Shown piece by piece: positions 52,711 to 63,080 of a stretch of 64,000 bases of DNA. The notes under the pieces are model-generated. The model did no database searches and was not told the DNA's origin. It saw only the letters and a list, made by a program, of their open reading frames with translations. Positions within the stretch are counted from its first letter, which is position 1. The number at the start of each line of letters is the position of its first letter. The position numbers and the translations under genes are program-made. The DNA is taken from contig DUPN01000050.1 of assembly GCA_012838305.1 (NCBI GenBank), forward strand, positions 19,962 to 83,961, written 5' to 3'. Source of the stretch: Bacillota bacterium. Lineage in GTDB: Bacteria; Bacillota; Limnochordia; Darwinibacteriales; Darwinibacteriaceae.

Positions 52711-53762
52711 TACAATTCACTCCCATCTGGATAAATGACAACCTTTCCGCACTGACCAGCCTTCATCAGCTCAAAACCCTCTCCAATACGTTCGAAGGGT
52801 AGACGATGGGTGATCAATGGGGTGAGGTCCAGCCCGCTTTCGAGGAGGGCCTGACCCTGGTACCAGGTTTCAAACATTTTTCGGCCATTGATGCCAAGTA
52901 CGGTAGCACCCTTAAACACAATAGCGGTGGCAAGATCCATCGTAATTGGCTTCGATGGAATGCCCAAAAGCGATGCGGTTCCTCCATTGGCCAAGCACTT
53001 GAAAGCATCATTGATGGCCGTTTCACTGCCAGACATCTCCAAAAGAACGTCAATACCGGCGCCCTTGGTGATGGCGAAAACCTCCGAACAGAGATCCTCG
53101 GTACGAACATCAATGGTTGCATCGGCTCCGAATTGTCGGGCCAAATCCAGGCGATAACCGCTCACGTCCGAGCAGATTACCCTCTTGGCCCCTGCCTTTT
53201 TGGCAATGGGAATAGACGCCAAACCAATGGGTCCAACGCCGGTAATTAAGACCTCCGCACCCACCAAATCGCAGGCCAAAGCTGTATGGACTGCGTTCCC
53301 GTAAGGATCCTGAATAGCGGCAACTTCGGGATTGACATCATAGTCCCACACCCATAGGTTTTCGTACGGAACGGTGACGTATTCGGCAAAACAACCGTCT
53401 CGATCGACACCAACAATCTTGACTTGCTGACAAATGTGTCCCCGGCCAGTGCGGCAGAAACGGCACACTCCACAGGTGAAATGGGTTTCAACGGAGACAA
53501 AGTCGCCCTCTTTGACGCCCTTCACTCCGGTCCCCAGCGCTACTACATCCCCGCAGAATTCGTGGCCGAAAATCAGAGGCGGAGTAATACGGTTCTGTGC
53601 CCACTGATCCCAAGAGTAGATGTGCACATCCGTACCGCAAATTGCGCTAACCCGCACTTTCACCAACACTTCGCCCGCCTGTGGCGTTGGTATGGGGGCT
53701 TCAATCAGCTTGAAACCTGCGGCAGCCTCGGTTTTGGCCACAGCCTTCATCGTCTTTGACAT
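52710..53762 (-). CDS. tdh: L-threonine 3-dehydrogenase
   Basis: CGTDVHIYSWDQWAQNRI; GHEFCGDVVALG; zinc ADH fold; start set at MSKTMKAVAK. Confidence 0.93.
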   Translation of the reverse strand: MSKTMKAVAKTEAAAGFKLIEAPIPTPQAGEVLVKVRVSAICGTDVHIYSWDQWAQNRITPPLIFGHEFCGDVVALGTGVKGVKEGDFVSVETHFTCGVCRFCRTGRGHICQQVKIVGVDRDGCFAEYVTVPYENLWVWDYDVNPEVAAIQDPYGNAVHTALACDLVGAEVLITGVGPIGLASIPIAKKAGAKRVICSDVSGYRLDLARQFGADATIDVRTEDLCSEVFAITKGAGIDVLLEMSGSETAINDAFKCLANGGTASLLGIPSKPITMDLATAIVFKGATVLGINGRKMFETWYQGQALLESGLDLTPLITHRLPFERIGEGFELMKAGQCGKVVIYPDGSEL

Positions 53763-53893
53763 AGATGCTACCCCTCCAAAATGAGACAATTTCCCCTTCG
53801 TGCATTTCTTCCATTCCTGCTCCGATTTATCCTGCCAATCCCTAAAGGAATTGTCTGCTATCCGCTCTTTTTCGCCAACAGAAAAGGAGGCGA

Positions 53894-53920
53894 TCAAAAA
53901 AGCAGCCCCTCGGCTGCTCC
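53894..53920 (-). terminator. intrinsic terminator of the tRNA operon
   Basis: minus strand ggagcagccgaggggctgcttttttg. Confidence 0.85.
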
Positions 53921-53929
53921 AGTTTCAAA

Positions 53930-54007
53930 TGGGGTGAGTAACCGGATTCGAACCGGCGACCTCCAGGGCCACAACCTGGCGCTCTAACCAACTGAGCTAT
54001 ACCCACC
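53930..54007 (-). tRNA. tRNA-His (anticodon GTG)
   Basis: anticodon loop TTGTGGC; G-1 and discriminator C; encoded CCA. Confidence 0.95.
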
Positions 54008-54015
54008 GTTTTGCT

Positions 54016-54091
54016 TGGTGCGCCTGGCAGGAATCGAACCTGCGGCACTCGGATTAGAAGTCCGATGCTCTATCCCCTGAGCTACAGGCGC
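54016..54091 (-). tRNA. tRNA-Arg (anticodon TCT)
   Basis: anticodon loop CTTCTAA; encoded CCA. Confidence 0.95.
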
Positions 54092-54108
54092 CTCTTGTTA
54101 GCTAGGAA

Positions 54109-54182
54109 TGGAGCGGGTGATGAGAATCGAACTCACATAGCCGGCTTGGAAGGCCGGTGCTCTACCATTGAGCTACACCCGC
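54109..54182 (-). tRNA. tRNA-Gly (anticodon TCC)
   Basis: anticodon loop CTTCCAA; encoded CCA. Confidence 0.95.
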
Positions 54183-54190
54183 ACGATACA

Positions 54191-54268
54191 TGGTCGGGGC
54201 GAGAGGATTTGAACCTCCGGCCTCCTGCTCCCAAGGCAGGCGCGCTAGCCAAACTGCGCCACGCCCCG
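54191..54268 (-). tRNA. tRNA-Pro (anticodon TGG)
   Basis: anticodon loop CTTGGGA; encoded CCA. Confidence 0.95.
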
Positions 54269-54324
54269 ACTGACAATGTCAATCTTACCATACAAATCTA
54301 ATCTGTGTCAACTGCAATTCTGTG

Positions 54325-54376
54325 AATGGGAAGGGGTCGTACCCCCTGGAAGAAAATGGGGGGTACGACCCCCATT
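54325..54376. repeat. strong intergenic inverted repeat (REP-like or terminator-like)
   Basis: ggggtcgtaccccc-tggaagaaaat-ggggggtacgacccc, beginning at the rdgB stop codon; no U-tract. Confidence 0.8.
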
Positions 54377-54979
54377 TCAAACTAACCTGCGAATCGGTTC
54401 GAGTATGCCCCGCATGGCGCGGTAGCGATGGCTGATCGTGTTTTTCACCTCGGGTTGAAGTTCAGCCATGGTCTGCCCCAGCTCCGGTAGGAAAAATAGG
54501 GGATCATAGCCGAAACCCCCGCGGCCCCTGGGCTCAAAGAGGATCACACCGCGGCAAATCCCCTCTGAAAACTGTACCTCTCCTTGTGGTGCGGCTAGAG
54601 CAATCACACAGCGAAACTGCGCCCCCCGCTCCGCGAGGGGTAGGCCCGCGAGCTTGTGCAAGAGCAGCTCATTGTTGCGCCCATCGCTCACCGGTTCCCC
54701 GGCGAAACGCGCCGAATATACCCCTGGCGCTCCCCCGAGGGCATCTACCTCCAGTCCTGAATCATCGGCCAGGACAAGCTCCCCCGTTAGCCCAGCGATT
54801 TCCAGCGCCTTTTTCTTCGCATTGTCTTGAAAGGTCTCGCCGTCTTCGAGCACCGGGGGATAGTCTCCCATCTCAGGCAAGCCCAGAACCTGCAAATTCA
54901 GATGGGCTGTTATCGCTTTAATTTCCTCAATTTTATGCTGATTGTGGCTGGCGACCACCAAACGTCTTGTGACCATCAC
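54377..54979 (-). CDS. rdgB: XTP/dITP diphosphatase (RdgB/HAM1)
   Basis: [49 protein letters not shown]. Confidence 0.96.
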   Translation of the reverse strand: MMVTRRLVVASHNQHKIEEIKAITAHLNLQVLGLPEMGDYPPVLEDGETFQDNAKKKALEIAGLTGELVLADDSGLEVDALGGAPGVYSARFAGEPVSDGRNNELLLHKLAGLPLAERGAQFRCVIALAAPQGEVQFSEGICRGVILFEPRGRGGFGYDPLFFLPELGQTMAELQPEVKNTISHRYRAMRGILEPIRRLV

Positions 54980-55713
54980 TTGTTACCGAACTTCTTGGCC
55001 AGGTCCTCCATGAGAAGACTCTTTTGCTTATCCAACAACACCGAGATACCCTTTTCCGCCAAATCCATCATCTGTCCCATTTGTTCACGGGTGAAGGGGG
55101 CGCCTTCTGCGGTACCTTGTACTTCCACAATCTTACCACTCTGGGTCATGACCACATTGAAGTCCACTTCCGCCGCGAAATCCTCGGCATAGTCCAAGTC
55201 CAAAACAGGTTCACCATTGACGATGCCTACACTCACTGCTGCTAGGTAGTCCTTCACTCCCACATTTCCATCGAGCTTGCGAAGGGCGTCCGCCAACGCA
55301 ATACAAGCACCTGTGATGGAAGCGGTCCTTGTTCCTCCATCGGCCTGGATTACATCGCAGTCGATCCAAATGGTACGTTCCCCAAGGGCTTTCAAGTCTA
55401 CCATTGATCGGAGAGAACGGCCGATGAGACGCTGAATCTCATGGGTACGGCCCCCTATCTTGCCCCTGGATGCCTCTCGTTGGTTGCGAACCGAGGTGGC
55501 CCGGGGTAACATGGAGTACTCACCGGTAATCCATCCCTCACCCTGCCCGCGCAGAAAGGGAGGTACTTTATCCTCTATTGAGGCGGTGCAAATCACCTTG
55601 GTGTTTCCAATTTCCATGAGAACCGAACCTTCTGCGTACATATTGATATTGCGCGTAATGGTAACTGGCCGCAGTTCATCCCGGCGCCGACCGTCAGCCC
55701 TGGTGTAATTCAT
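54976..55713 (-). CDS. rph: ribonuclease PH
   Basis: [44 protein letters not shown]. Confidence 0.97.
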   Translation of the reverse strand: MNYTRADGRRRDELRPVTITRNINMYAEGSVLMEIGNTKVICTASIEDKVPPFLRGQGEGWITGEYSMLPRATSVRNQREASRGKIGGRTHEIQRLIGRSLRSMVDLKALGERTIWIDCDVIQADGGTRTASITGACIALADALRKLDGNVGVKDYLAAVSVGIVNGEPVLDLDYAEDFAAEVDFNVVMTQSGKIVEVQGTAEGAPFTREQMGQMMDLAEKGISVLLDKQKSLLMEDLAKKFGNK

Positions 55714-56276
55714 TATTCCGCTCCTTCCGCTCGCCAATCTCGATACTTGGCGACACCCTGTTCGTACAGATTATTTCCTTGACTATCGATGGCCACAATC
55801 ACGGGGAAATCTTCCACCACCATTCGGTGTACAGCCTCTGCCCCTAGATCAGGATAGGCTATAGCTTCCACTTCCTTGATACTCTGTGCAATCAGAGCGG
55901 CAGCCCCACCGATGGCCGCGAAGTATACTGCACCATGCTCTTTCATTGCTTCAATTACTACGCTGCTGCGACCGCCTTTACCGATCATCCCCTTGATACC
56001 CTGCTGCAAAAGGGGGATCGTCAAACCATCCATACGCATGGACGTAGTGGGTCCCGCTGAGCCAATGGCCTCACCTGGTTTTGCAGGGCTTGGTCCCACA
56101 TAGTAGATGATGGCTCCCTTAGGATCAAAGGGCAAAGGCTTTCCTTCAGCGATCAGTTTGACCAGGCGCTGATGTGCAGCATCTCTTGCGGTGTAAATGA
56201 CTCCAGAAATCGCCACTTCATCGCCGGCACGCAAAGCCTCCACATTCTCTAGCGGGGTTGTAAGAACTCGCTTCAT
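55713..56276 (-). CDS. class I fumarate hydratase/tartrate dehydratase beta-type subunit
   Basis: [77 protein letters not shown]. Confidence 0.94.
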   Translation of the reverse strand: MKRVLTTPLENVEALRAGDEVAISGVIYTARDAAHQRLVKLIAEGKPLPFDPKGAIIYYVGPSPAKPGEAIGSAGPTTSMRMDGLTIPLLQQGIKGMIGKGGRSSVVIEAMKEHGAVYFAAIGGAAALIAQSIKEVEAIAYPDLGAEAVHRMVVEDFPVIVAIDSQGNNLYEQGVAKYRDWRAEGAE

Positions 56277-57670
56277 TTTTTTCTCCCTTCTGGCTCATAC
56301 TCTACCTTGAGATTCTGTACCAAGGCACGGAAATGCTCGCCCCTGGCCATGAAGTTGGCATACTGATCATAGCTGGCGCTGGCGGGTGACAGCAAGACGA
56401 TGTCGCCTGCTTCACCCCTACCGCGGGCCACAGTCAGGGCTTCTCCTAGGTCTTCGACTACCGTAAAAGGAACACCTCCCGCCTCCCCCACGGCCTGGCG
56501 TATTTTCGGTCCAGTCACCCCCAGGAGTATGAGGTGCTTGACTCGGCTGCAAATAACTTCACCTAACTGCGTAAAGGATAGCTTTTTGTCTGAGCCGCCG
56601 GCAATAAGAATGATGGGCGCCTCAAAAGCCTGCAAGGCTGCGATGGTGCGATCCGGCGTCGTGGCGATTGAATCATTGTAATAGCGGACACCCTGGACCT
56701 CATCCACGAGCTCTAGACGATGTGCTACCCCCGCAAAGGTGCGGCCCACCTCAGCTATGGCCTGCCAATTGGCACCGGATAGCTGGCTGAACAGGGCAGC
56801 GGCCAAAAAGTTGGCTGCATTGTGTCTACCGGGCAGAACTAATTCTGAACGCCTGGCAAACGCCAAGCGACTCCCTTGATCCAAATAGATCAGATCATCA
56901 CCATCCAGATAAACGCCTGGATTAACCTTGGAGACTAGACTAAAGAAGTAGACTCTCCCCCTCGCCTCTGCAGCCATGGCTCGGGTCAGGGGATCATCGT
57001 AATTTAGGACCAAGAAATCCTGTTGACCCTGATGCCGATAGATATTCTGCTTTGCTCTAATGTAATTATCCATAGTGTGGTGCACATCTAAGTGATTTTG
57101 GGCGATATTGGTGATCAATGCACCATGTGGACTTTGATCCAAGCCCTCCAGCTGAAAACTGGACAGCTCGAGCAGCACATGATCCTGTGGGCCAATTTGC
57201 TCTAGTTCCAAAATCAGCGGTCTGCCGATATTGCCTCCCACATAGGTAGACAGGCCGCTTCGTTTGAGCATTTCAGCCACGAGACTTGTGGTCGTTGTCT
57301 TTCCGCTGCTGCCAGTGATGCCGTAGATTGGGGCGCGGCTGTAACGAAACACGAGGCCGATCTCGCTTTCCAATCGACCGAGTCTTGCCGCTTGCTGCAG
57401 TTCAGGCAGGTGTTTGGGAACACCGGGACTGACCACGACCGTATCAAAACTCTGCAATCCCTGCAAATAGTGGGAACCCAGGATCAACTCAATACCCAGC
57501 GACTCCAACTCGTCCAGGCCCTCACCGAATTCATGCCCTTGTTTTTGATCCCTTCCACTAAGCTCGGCACCGGCCCGCTTAAGAAAACGAATCAGGGCCA
57601 CATTGCTGATCCCCAGACCAATCACGGCCACCCGCCTGCCAGACCAGTCCCTCCCAAATTGTGTGTCCAT
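56273..57670 (-). CDS. murD: UDP-N-acetylmuramoylalanine-D-glutamate ligase
   Basis: GITGSSGKTTTTSLVAEML; NIAQNHLDVHHTMDNYIRAKQNI; YYNDSIATTPDRTIAALQAF. Confidence 0.95.
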   Translation of the reverse strand: MDTQFGRDWSGRRVAVIGLGISNVALIRFLKRAGAELSGRDQKQGHEFGEGLDELESLGIELILGSHYLQGLQSFDTVVVSPGVPKHLPELQQAARLGRLESEIGLVFRYSRAPIYGITGSSGKTTTTSLVAEMLKRSGLSTYVGGNIGRPLILELEQIGPQDHVLLELSSFQLEGLDQSPHGALITNIAQNHLDVHHTMDNYIRAKQNIYRHQGQQDFLVLNYDDPLTRAMAAEARGRVYFFSLVSKVNPGVYLDGDDLIYLDQGSRLAFARRSELVLPGRHNAANFLAAALFSQLSGANWQAIAEVGRTFAGVAHRLELVDEVQGVRYYNDSIATTPDRTIAALQAFEAPIILIAGGSDKKLSFTQLGEVICSRVKHLILLGVTGPKIRQAVGEAGGVPFTVVEDLGEALTVARGRGEAGDIVLLSPASASYDQYANFMARGEHFRALVQNLKVEYEPEGRKK

Positions 57671-58464
57671 TAGGCCCTCTCTCCCGACATAGGATGACAT
57701 TGTACCGTTGGCAATTTTTCTTGGAGCAAGCGCTCTGCGGTCTCTTGAAACGTGGTCGGATCACCGCTGACCCAAAAACCTGTCCCAGCTCCCCTGGGGC
57801 CCATCTCCGCCGGCTCAAGAGGGAGCTCCTCCGTCACGTGCAGTGCCAGTGAGGGGGCCGGATCCACAATCCGCACATCGGGGCCCAGTAAGTCGACTAA
57901 GAGCTCCTGCAGAAACGGATAATGTGTGCAGCCAAGTACAAGGGTATCCACGCCTCGCCCCACCAGGGGAGCTAAGTACTCTTTTAACGCATCTCGGGTC
58001 ACCTGCGCTGTAATCTGGCCTGCCTCAATCAGAGGGACCAGGCGGGGAGCGCTTTGCACAAACACCTGCCCCTGGGGATAGATCGTGCGGAACATAGTTT
58101 GATATACTCCACTTTCTGCCGTTCCACGCGTGGCCAACACTCCCACGCGGCCTCCACTTACCGCCACAGCCGCCTGCACCGCACTCTCAATAATGCCAAA
58201 AACAGGGATTCCCACCCTATCCCTGACACGCGGCAGGACTAGCGCACTCGATGTGTTGCACGCCACCACTACACTTTGGCATCCCTGTGTCTGGAAAAAA
58301 CCTACAATTTCCCAGAAGTAAGTTTCTAACTGTTCTGGACTCTTTTCACCATACGGAACATGACAAGTGTCACCAAAATAGAGGAGCCGTGCGTTTGTGT
58401 ACCGCCGCAGCTCACGCCATACAGAAAGCCCTCCCACACCGGAGTCATAGATACCTATTACCAA
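57670..58464 (-). CDS. murI: glutamate racemase
   Basis: IYDSGVGGLSVWRELRR; VVACNTSSALVL; LVLGCTHYPFL. Confidence 0.96.
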   Translation of the reverse strand: MVIGIYDSGVGGLSVWRELRRYTNARLLYFGDTCHVPYGEKSPEQLETYFWEIVGFFQTQGCQSVVVACNTSSALVLPRVRDRVGIPVFGIIESAVQAAVAVSGGRVGVLATRGTAESGVYQTMFRTIYPQGQVFVQSAPRLVPLIEAGQITAQVTRDALKEYLAPLVGRGVDTLVLGCTHYPFLQELLVDLLGPDVRIVDPAPSLALHVTEELPLEPAEMGPRGAGTGFWVSGDPTTFQETAERLLQEKLPTVQCHPMSGERA

Positions 58465-58489
58465 GAAAATTCCCCCAAAAGTATCAACA

Positions 58490-59026
58490 TCATAGATGGG
58501 AACTGCCTATCAGCTCATAGTCCTTGCTCAGAGGTTCCCTAAGATCGAGATGGCCGGCGAGGGTGGTGATCAGCCGGTTTTCCACCAAGATCTGCACCTT
58601 CTGCACGCCTTGGACTCCACTAAGAGTATTGACAATGCCATAGACGGTCAAAATCTCAGATGAACTTCCCCCCGGATGGTTGGTGATCAGATGATGGCTG
58701 AAATTTAGGAACAAGGTCCCGTCCCGTTGGCTATACCCCAAAAACCTCACATCTTTGGGAAGGACCCCAACACTGCCTGAGAGGCGAGGGCCCTCCAGGA
58801 GACTGGCTACGCGTTCGTCAATCGTTCCTTCCCCTTGACGAAACTCAGGGATGAGACCATCGCCATCGGGCGAGCCAAAATACACGGCATAGAAAGGCTG
58901 CTTCACATCGACGGACACCGGCAGCGTCTGCCTCTTTTCCCAGGCAAGATGGAATACCCCACCGACTACCAGCGCCAGGAGCAGAACACCGCTTAACATG
59001 GCTACGCCGCGCTTTAGTCTCATCAC
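58490..59026 (-). CDS. GerMN domain protein (sporulation/spore germination type)
   Basis: single TM; VYFGSPDGDGLIPEFRQ; GTLFLNFSHHLI..SSSEILTVYGIVNTL. Confidence 0.88.
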   Translation of the reverse strand: MMRLKRGVAMLSGVLLLALVVGGVFHLAWEKRQTLPVSVDVKQPFYAVYFGSPDGDGLIPEFRQGEGTIDERVASLLEGPRLSGSVGVLPKDVRFLGYSQRDGTLFLNFSHHLITNHPGGSSSEILTVYGIVNTLSGVQGVQKVQILVENRLITTLAGHLDLREPLSKDYELIGSSHL

Positions 59027-59035
59027 GGTCGCCCC

Positions 59036-60862
59036 CTACTTCTTGTTCTCCAGGTAAAACCGCTTGATCCCGTTATAGATGCCCTGAGCAGCTGCCTCTT
59101 GAAAACCCGGAGCCCGAAGAAGCACCTCTTCATCAGGATGATCCAAGAATCCCACTTCCACCATGATGGCAGGCATACGGGTATTGTTAAAAACAGCCAG
59201 ATCATCCCTGCCCCAAATTCGCCGATTAGCCAAAGTAATGGAGTTCACTAACTCCTCCTGGACTGTCCGGGCAAAGACTTCCGAAACAGGATCTTTTGCC
59301 CTGTACAGGGTCTCGGTTCCTCTGACGCTACCCTTGTTCAAGCTCGCATTGGCATGCACCGAAACATAGAGATCGGCATTGGCTTTAGCGGCGATCTCGG
59401 GGCGTTCGAAAATGGAGACATAGACATCTGTATTCCTAGTATACACAACTCGAGCTCCCGCCTGACTCAAAAACTCCCCCAAAAAAAGGGCAATGGCCAA
59501 GTTGACATCCTTCTCAAAGGTACCCTGATAGCCTATTGTCCCTGGATCAGACCCTCCATGACCAGGGTCGACCACGATGGTCAAGCCTGTCAAAACCCCG
59601 TCCGCGGTGGGGATTTCCTCGGTCAAAGCCGTCGTCGACGGCGTATGCTGTGCAGCCATATAAGCATGGACCTCGCGGGCTGTTCCAGCAAACAGAGGAA
59701 GGACAAAACCTCCGTCGTCCAACTTTTCCAAGGGGAGTGGAGCCACGGGCTCCGTGACCTGCAAAACAACCCTCGTCACAGAGGACGTATGCTGGCTAAC
59801 CCTGAAGCGGGCGATTCGCCCCTGATTAATCACCCGGTCAAAGGAATTGATCATCAATGTGGTTTCCTGAAGGTCCATTACCAGTCGGAGCGGCTCCTCT
59901 AGATACACTGTTTCAATAACCGGGGCCGCCGAGGCCTGAAACCGAATGCGGAAACTATCGCCGTCTGCTTCCAGTTCAATGCTGTTGAGCTGAAAGTTAA
60001 ACTCGATTTCTAGACCTCCATCGGGCCAGGGCGTCAGGGCATAGCCCGTTGACGCCTTCAAATCAACCACAACCCGCATGGTCTGATCATCGAAGCGGCT
60101 CGATCGAATGGAGCGAATCACAGGATCGTCGTTGACCTGAATTGGAGGCAGGGCATCGCCTTCCACTCCGTAGAGATCGATCACCAGTCGGTCCGGTTCC
60201 GTTAAAAGGTGGGTCTGGTAATCAGTATATGAATCGAGGTCAAGAAAAACCCTCGACCTTGGCCCCCCCATGTAAAGGATCTCTCGCAGCCCCTGCTCTT
60301 CATCGGGATGGTACAAAACGATCGGTTCACTCCGATCCCCGTCGGGCTGGATAACCACGGTAACAGAGTCATCAGACGGGATTTCCGCCTCTACAATAGG
60401 TTCTTCGGAGAGCATTGCGATCAAAGAAGTAAGCCGCGGCGCCGGTCTCTGGGAGAGTTCTAGACGTAGGCCCATGATGTTTTGATCAAAGAGAAGACTC
60501 CAACTCCGTTGGTTGGCAATAAAAAGTAGGGGTATCACGATTTCCCCTTCAATCAACTGCGGAGCAACCTTCAAATGGTGCGTTTTCCCATCCACCTGTG
60601 CACTTTCACTGCCTACCTGCATAAGAATGTTTTGATCCCCAAACGTCATATGTATATCCCCATTGGTGATCCTTACCTCGGCCCCCAGGTACTCTTGGAA
60701 TACCCAGGTGGGGATCATAAAACTACCATTCATCAAAACCAGAGGTTGTTTGAGCTCCACTTCGTTCTCGCCAACGAAAAGTCGCATCGAAGCATGGGAA
60801 AGATTCGGGTAAAAAATGGATACTAAAATTAGGAAAAATGCAATGAGGGCAACACGCTTCAT
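59036..60862 (-). CDS. N-acetylmuramoyl-L-alanine amidase (stalk-like N-terminus, AMIN, Amidase_3)
   Basis: VVDPGHGGSDPGTIGYQGTFEKDVNLAIAL; VSVHANAS; MVEVGFLDHPDEE; AMIN-like repeats. Confidence 0.94.
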   Translation of the reverse strand: MKRVALIAFFLILVSIFYPNLSHASMRLFVGENEVELKQPLVLMNGSFMIPTWVFQEYLGAEVRITNGDIHMTFGDQNILMQVGSESAQVDGKTHHLKVAPQLIEGEIVIPLLFIANQRSWSLLFDQNIMGLRLELSQRPAPRLTSLIAMLSEEPIVEAEIPSDDSVTVVIQPDGDRSEPIVLYHPDEEQGLREILYMGGPRSRVFLDLDSYTDYQTHLLTEPDRLVIDLYGVEGDALPPIQVNDDPVIRSIRSSRFDDQTMRVVVDLKASTGYALTPWPDGGLEIEFNFQLNSIELEADGDSFRIRFQASAAPVIETVYLEEPLRLVMDLQETTLMINSFDRVINQGRIARFRVSQHTSSVTRVVLQVTEPVAPLPLEKLDDGGFVLPLFAGTAREVHAYMAAQHTPSTTALTEEIPTADGVLTGLTIVVDPGHGGSDPGTIGYQGTFEKDVNLAIALFLGEFLSQAGARVVYTRNTDVYVSIFERPEIAAKANADLYVSVHANASLNKGSVRGTETLYRAKDPVSEVFARTVQEELVNSITLANRRIWGRDDLAVFNNTRMPAIMVEVGFLDHPDEEVLLRAPGFQEAAAQGIYNGIKRFYLENKK

Positions 60863-60922
60863 ATTCTTACCTCCAGCTGTACTTATTACCATCACTTCTC
60901 CCTAGAAAGGAGGAATCCTCTT

Positions 60923-61741
60923 ATGGCATCGCGCTTTTGGCTGCGCTTAGGCAAACTCGGCTTGCTCTGTCTGTTAGCCTATTTGCTCCTGGCCTATACG
61001 ATTGTGGTCACCATTATACTTCGTGCAGAACTGTCCATTGTCGAGGCTACCAAGGTAATTTCTGTCTTTCAGACCCCCCAGCAGCAGAGCATCCTAGAAG
61101 CGCAAGTTCGCAACGTATTCGGGGATCCCATTCCCCACGCCGTCGTGATCGTAGGAGATCATCTGGTACAAGCCGACAACACGGGGGTTTTTCAAGTCGC
61201 CGACCTCAAGCCCGGCCGCCATACCCTCGAGATCTTTGCAGGGGACTACGCCAAGTATACAAGGGAAATACAGGTGGAAGAGGGAACCAATAGCCCCACC
61301 ATCAAGTACGAAACAGGCCTCTGGCCCCAAGTTTTTCTGGTCGATTTCCATATTTTCTACAAGGACAACGATGCGATCTTTGGTATGATCGGCTTCGCTA
61401 ATGGTACCACAGACCCCATCTACATCGAGCGGGCCACCCTGTTGAGCCCAAGGGGCGACGTGATCTGCGACCTGCTCCATGATCATAATGGATTTGCTTA
61501 CTACACGGATCGTTCCAGCAAACTTGAGGTGGTGCACGAACCGCAGGAGGCCTTAAAGTGGGCTCCCCGCATGGTCCAAGGCGGTGAGTTCCCTCCCCTT
61601 TCGGGATACTTCCCCCCCGGCCTCTACAGCCTGGAGGTGCACTACGCCTTCCAAGAGGGTCATGATCTTGGTCAATACCAGGTGCTCACCATAAAAGACC
61701 ACCTCAATCTGGACAACAACTGGGATCCCCATCTTCCGTAG
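60923..61741 (+). CDS. membrane-anchored hypothetical protein with carboxypeptidase-regulatory-like (Ig-fold) domain
   Basis: N-terminal [46 protein letters not shown]. Confidence 0.65.
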   Translation: MASRFWLRLGKLGLLCLLAYLLLAYTIVVTIILRAELSIVEATKVISVFQTPQQQSILEAQVRNVFGDPIPHAVVIVGDHLVQADNTGVFQVADLKPGRHTLEIFAGDYAKYTREIQVEEGTNSPTIKYETGLWPQVFLVDFHIFYKDNDAIFGMIGFANGTTDPIYIERATLLSPRGDVICDLLHDHNGFAYYTDRSSKLEVVHEPQEALKWAPRMVQGGEFPPLSGYFPPGLYSLEVHYAFQEGHDLGQYQVLTIKDHLNLDNNWDPHLP

Positions 61742-61787
61742 CAAGCCCAATTCTGTTATAATGATGTCTGAAGGAGGGGTGCTGGCA

Positions 61788-62243
61788 ATGTCTCAGATCA
61801 AGACCATTGCGGAAAACCGCCGCGCTCGTCATGATTACTTCATCGAAGATACTATGGAAGTGGGTATCGTTCTACAGGGTACCGAGGTTAAATCCCTCCG
61901 CGCGGGACGGGTCAATCTTCGGGACAGTTTTGCCCGGGTTGAGAACGGCGAGGTCTTTCTCTACGGCACGCACATTAGCCCTTATGAGCAAGGGAACCGC
62001 TTTAACCATGATCCCACCAGGCCGCGCAAACTCTTGCTCCACAAACGAGAAATTCGCCGCCTGATTGGCAAGACCAAAGAAGAGGGCTACACCCTCGTTC
62101 CCATCCGTCTTTACTTCCTGCGAGGCCGCTGCAAGGTGGAACTAGCCCTGGCCAAAGGGAAAAAACTCTATGACAAGCGGGATGCGGCAGCGAAAAGAGA
62201 CGCCACCAGACGGGCTCAGCAGGCCATGGGCAGAGAGCAGTAA
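61788..62243 (+). CDS. smpB: SsrA-binding protein SmpB
   Basis: [36 protein letters not shown]; immediately upstream of tmRNA. Confidence 0.96.
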   Translation: MSQIKTIAENRRARHDYFIEDTMEVGIVLQGTEVKSLRAGRVNLRDSFARVENGEVFLYGTHISPYEQGNRFNHDPTRPRKLLLHKREIRRLIGKTKEEGYTLVPIRLYFLRGRCKVELALAKGKKLYDKRDAAAKRDATRRAQQAMGREQ

Positions 62244-62255
62244 TCCTCTGGAATC

Positions 62256-62284
62256 TTGACATAGCGGCGCATATTTGCTATGCT
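62256..62284 (+). promoter_or_regulatory. sigma-A type promoter of ssrA
   Basis: TTGACA, 17 bp spacer, TATGCT. Confidence 0.75.
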
Positions 62285-62295
62285 ATAGCTACCAC

Positions 62296-62644
62296 GGGGG
62301 TGAATCAGTTTCGACGTGGGTAGGAAGAGCATCAGAAGCGAGCCGAGGTCCCCAATGCCGCGTTAAAAGTGGGAAAGCATTAACTGCAAACAATAATTAC
62401 GCCTTAGCTGCTTAGTTCAGCTAACGTCCCTTGTTTCTCTGTCTGTTAGAAACAAGACCGACGCCAACTTACAGACTACCCTTTAGGCCTTGCCCGGAGC
62501 CCGAAGGGGAACTTTACGGGCTGGTTCGTCCTTTGGCTGGCCACAAGGCAGAAGGATGAACGAGAACTAACTTTGTGGCTGCGCTCGGAGATGCTGGTGT
62601 AATTTCACTTGCGGACAGCGGTGCAACTCCGCTCACCTCCACCA
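62296..62644 (+). ncRNA. ssrA: tmRNA; tag reading frame GCA..TAG at 62386-62415 encodes ANNNYALAA
   Basis: GGGGGTG 5' end pairs with CACCTCC-ACCA 3' end; TTCGACGTGG; GCAAACAATAATTACGCCTTAGCTGCTTAG tag ORF; pseudoknot-rich body. Confidence 0.96.
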
Positions 62645-62661
62645 AAACATATTGTTCTTGG

Positions 62662-62687
62662 GAGTCTGCCTGCAGACTCTTTTTTTG
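62662..62687 (+). terminator. intrinsic terminator of ssrA
   Basis: gagtctgcctgcagactcttttttt. Confidence 0.88.
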
Positions 62688-62745
62688 TCCCTACAACGAA
62701 AAATCCTCTGCCCGCATCAGGACAGAGGATGTGCTTCGCATCAGC

Positions 62746-62967
62746 TTAGAACCACACCGATAATACGACAGAAAGGACCAGGAAACCAACGGCTAGATAC
62801 GTGGTGGCCGTTGAGAGAATTTCTTCGCTTCCCTTGCGCTGATTGAAAAACATCCGGCTTCCTCCACCGATGGAGCCCAATCCCTCACCCTTGCTTTCCT
62901 GCAAGACTACAGCGACAATCAAAGCGATACACACGATAAACTGGATAATCATCAAAAAGGTTCCCAT
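62746..62967 (-). CDS. secG: preprotein translocase subunit SecG
   Basis: two TM; VVLQESKGEGLGSIGGGSRMFFNQRKG. Confidence 0.93.
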   Translation of the reverse strand: MGTFLMIIQFIVCIALIVAVVLQESKGEGLGSIGGGSRMFFNQRKGSEEILSTATTYLAVGFLVLSVVLSVWF

Positions 62968-63080
62968 AGTTAAATGACACCTCCCTGCCCCTTTTTCAGC
63001 ATGCTACTAGGTTATTTTACCACAGTGGAACCCTGTGAGCAAGTGTAAAAAGGCAATAGCGCTCTATGCAGTGTCCAAAG

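Noticed and set aside
53781-54301. ORFs of 68-96 aa across the tRNA cluster
   Set aside because: Translations of tRNA genes (GRNRTCGTRIRS-type artefacts).
62575-62846. ORFs within and after ssrA
   Set aside because: tmRNA 3' end and terminator; only the short tag frame is meaningful.
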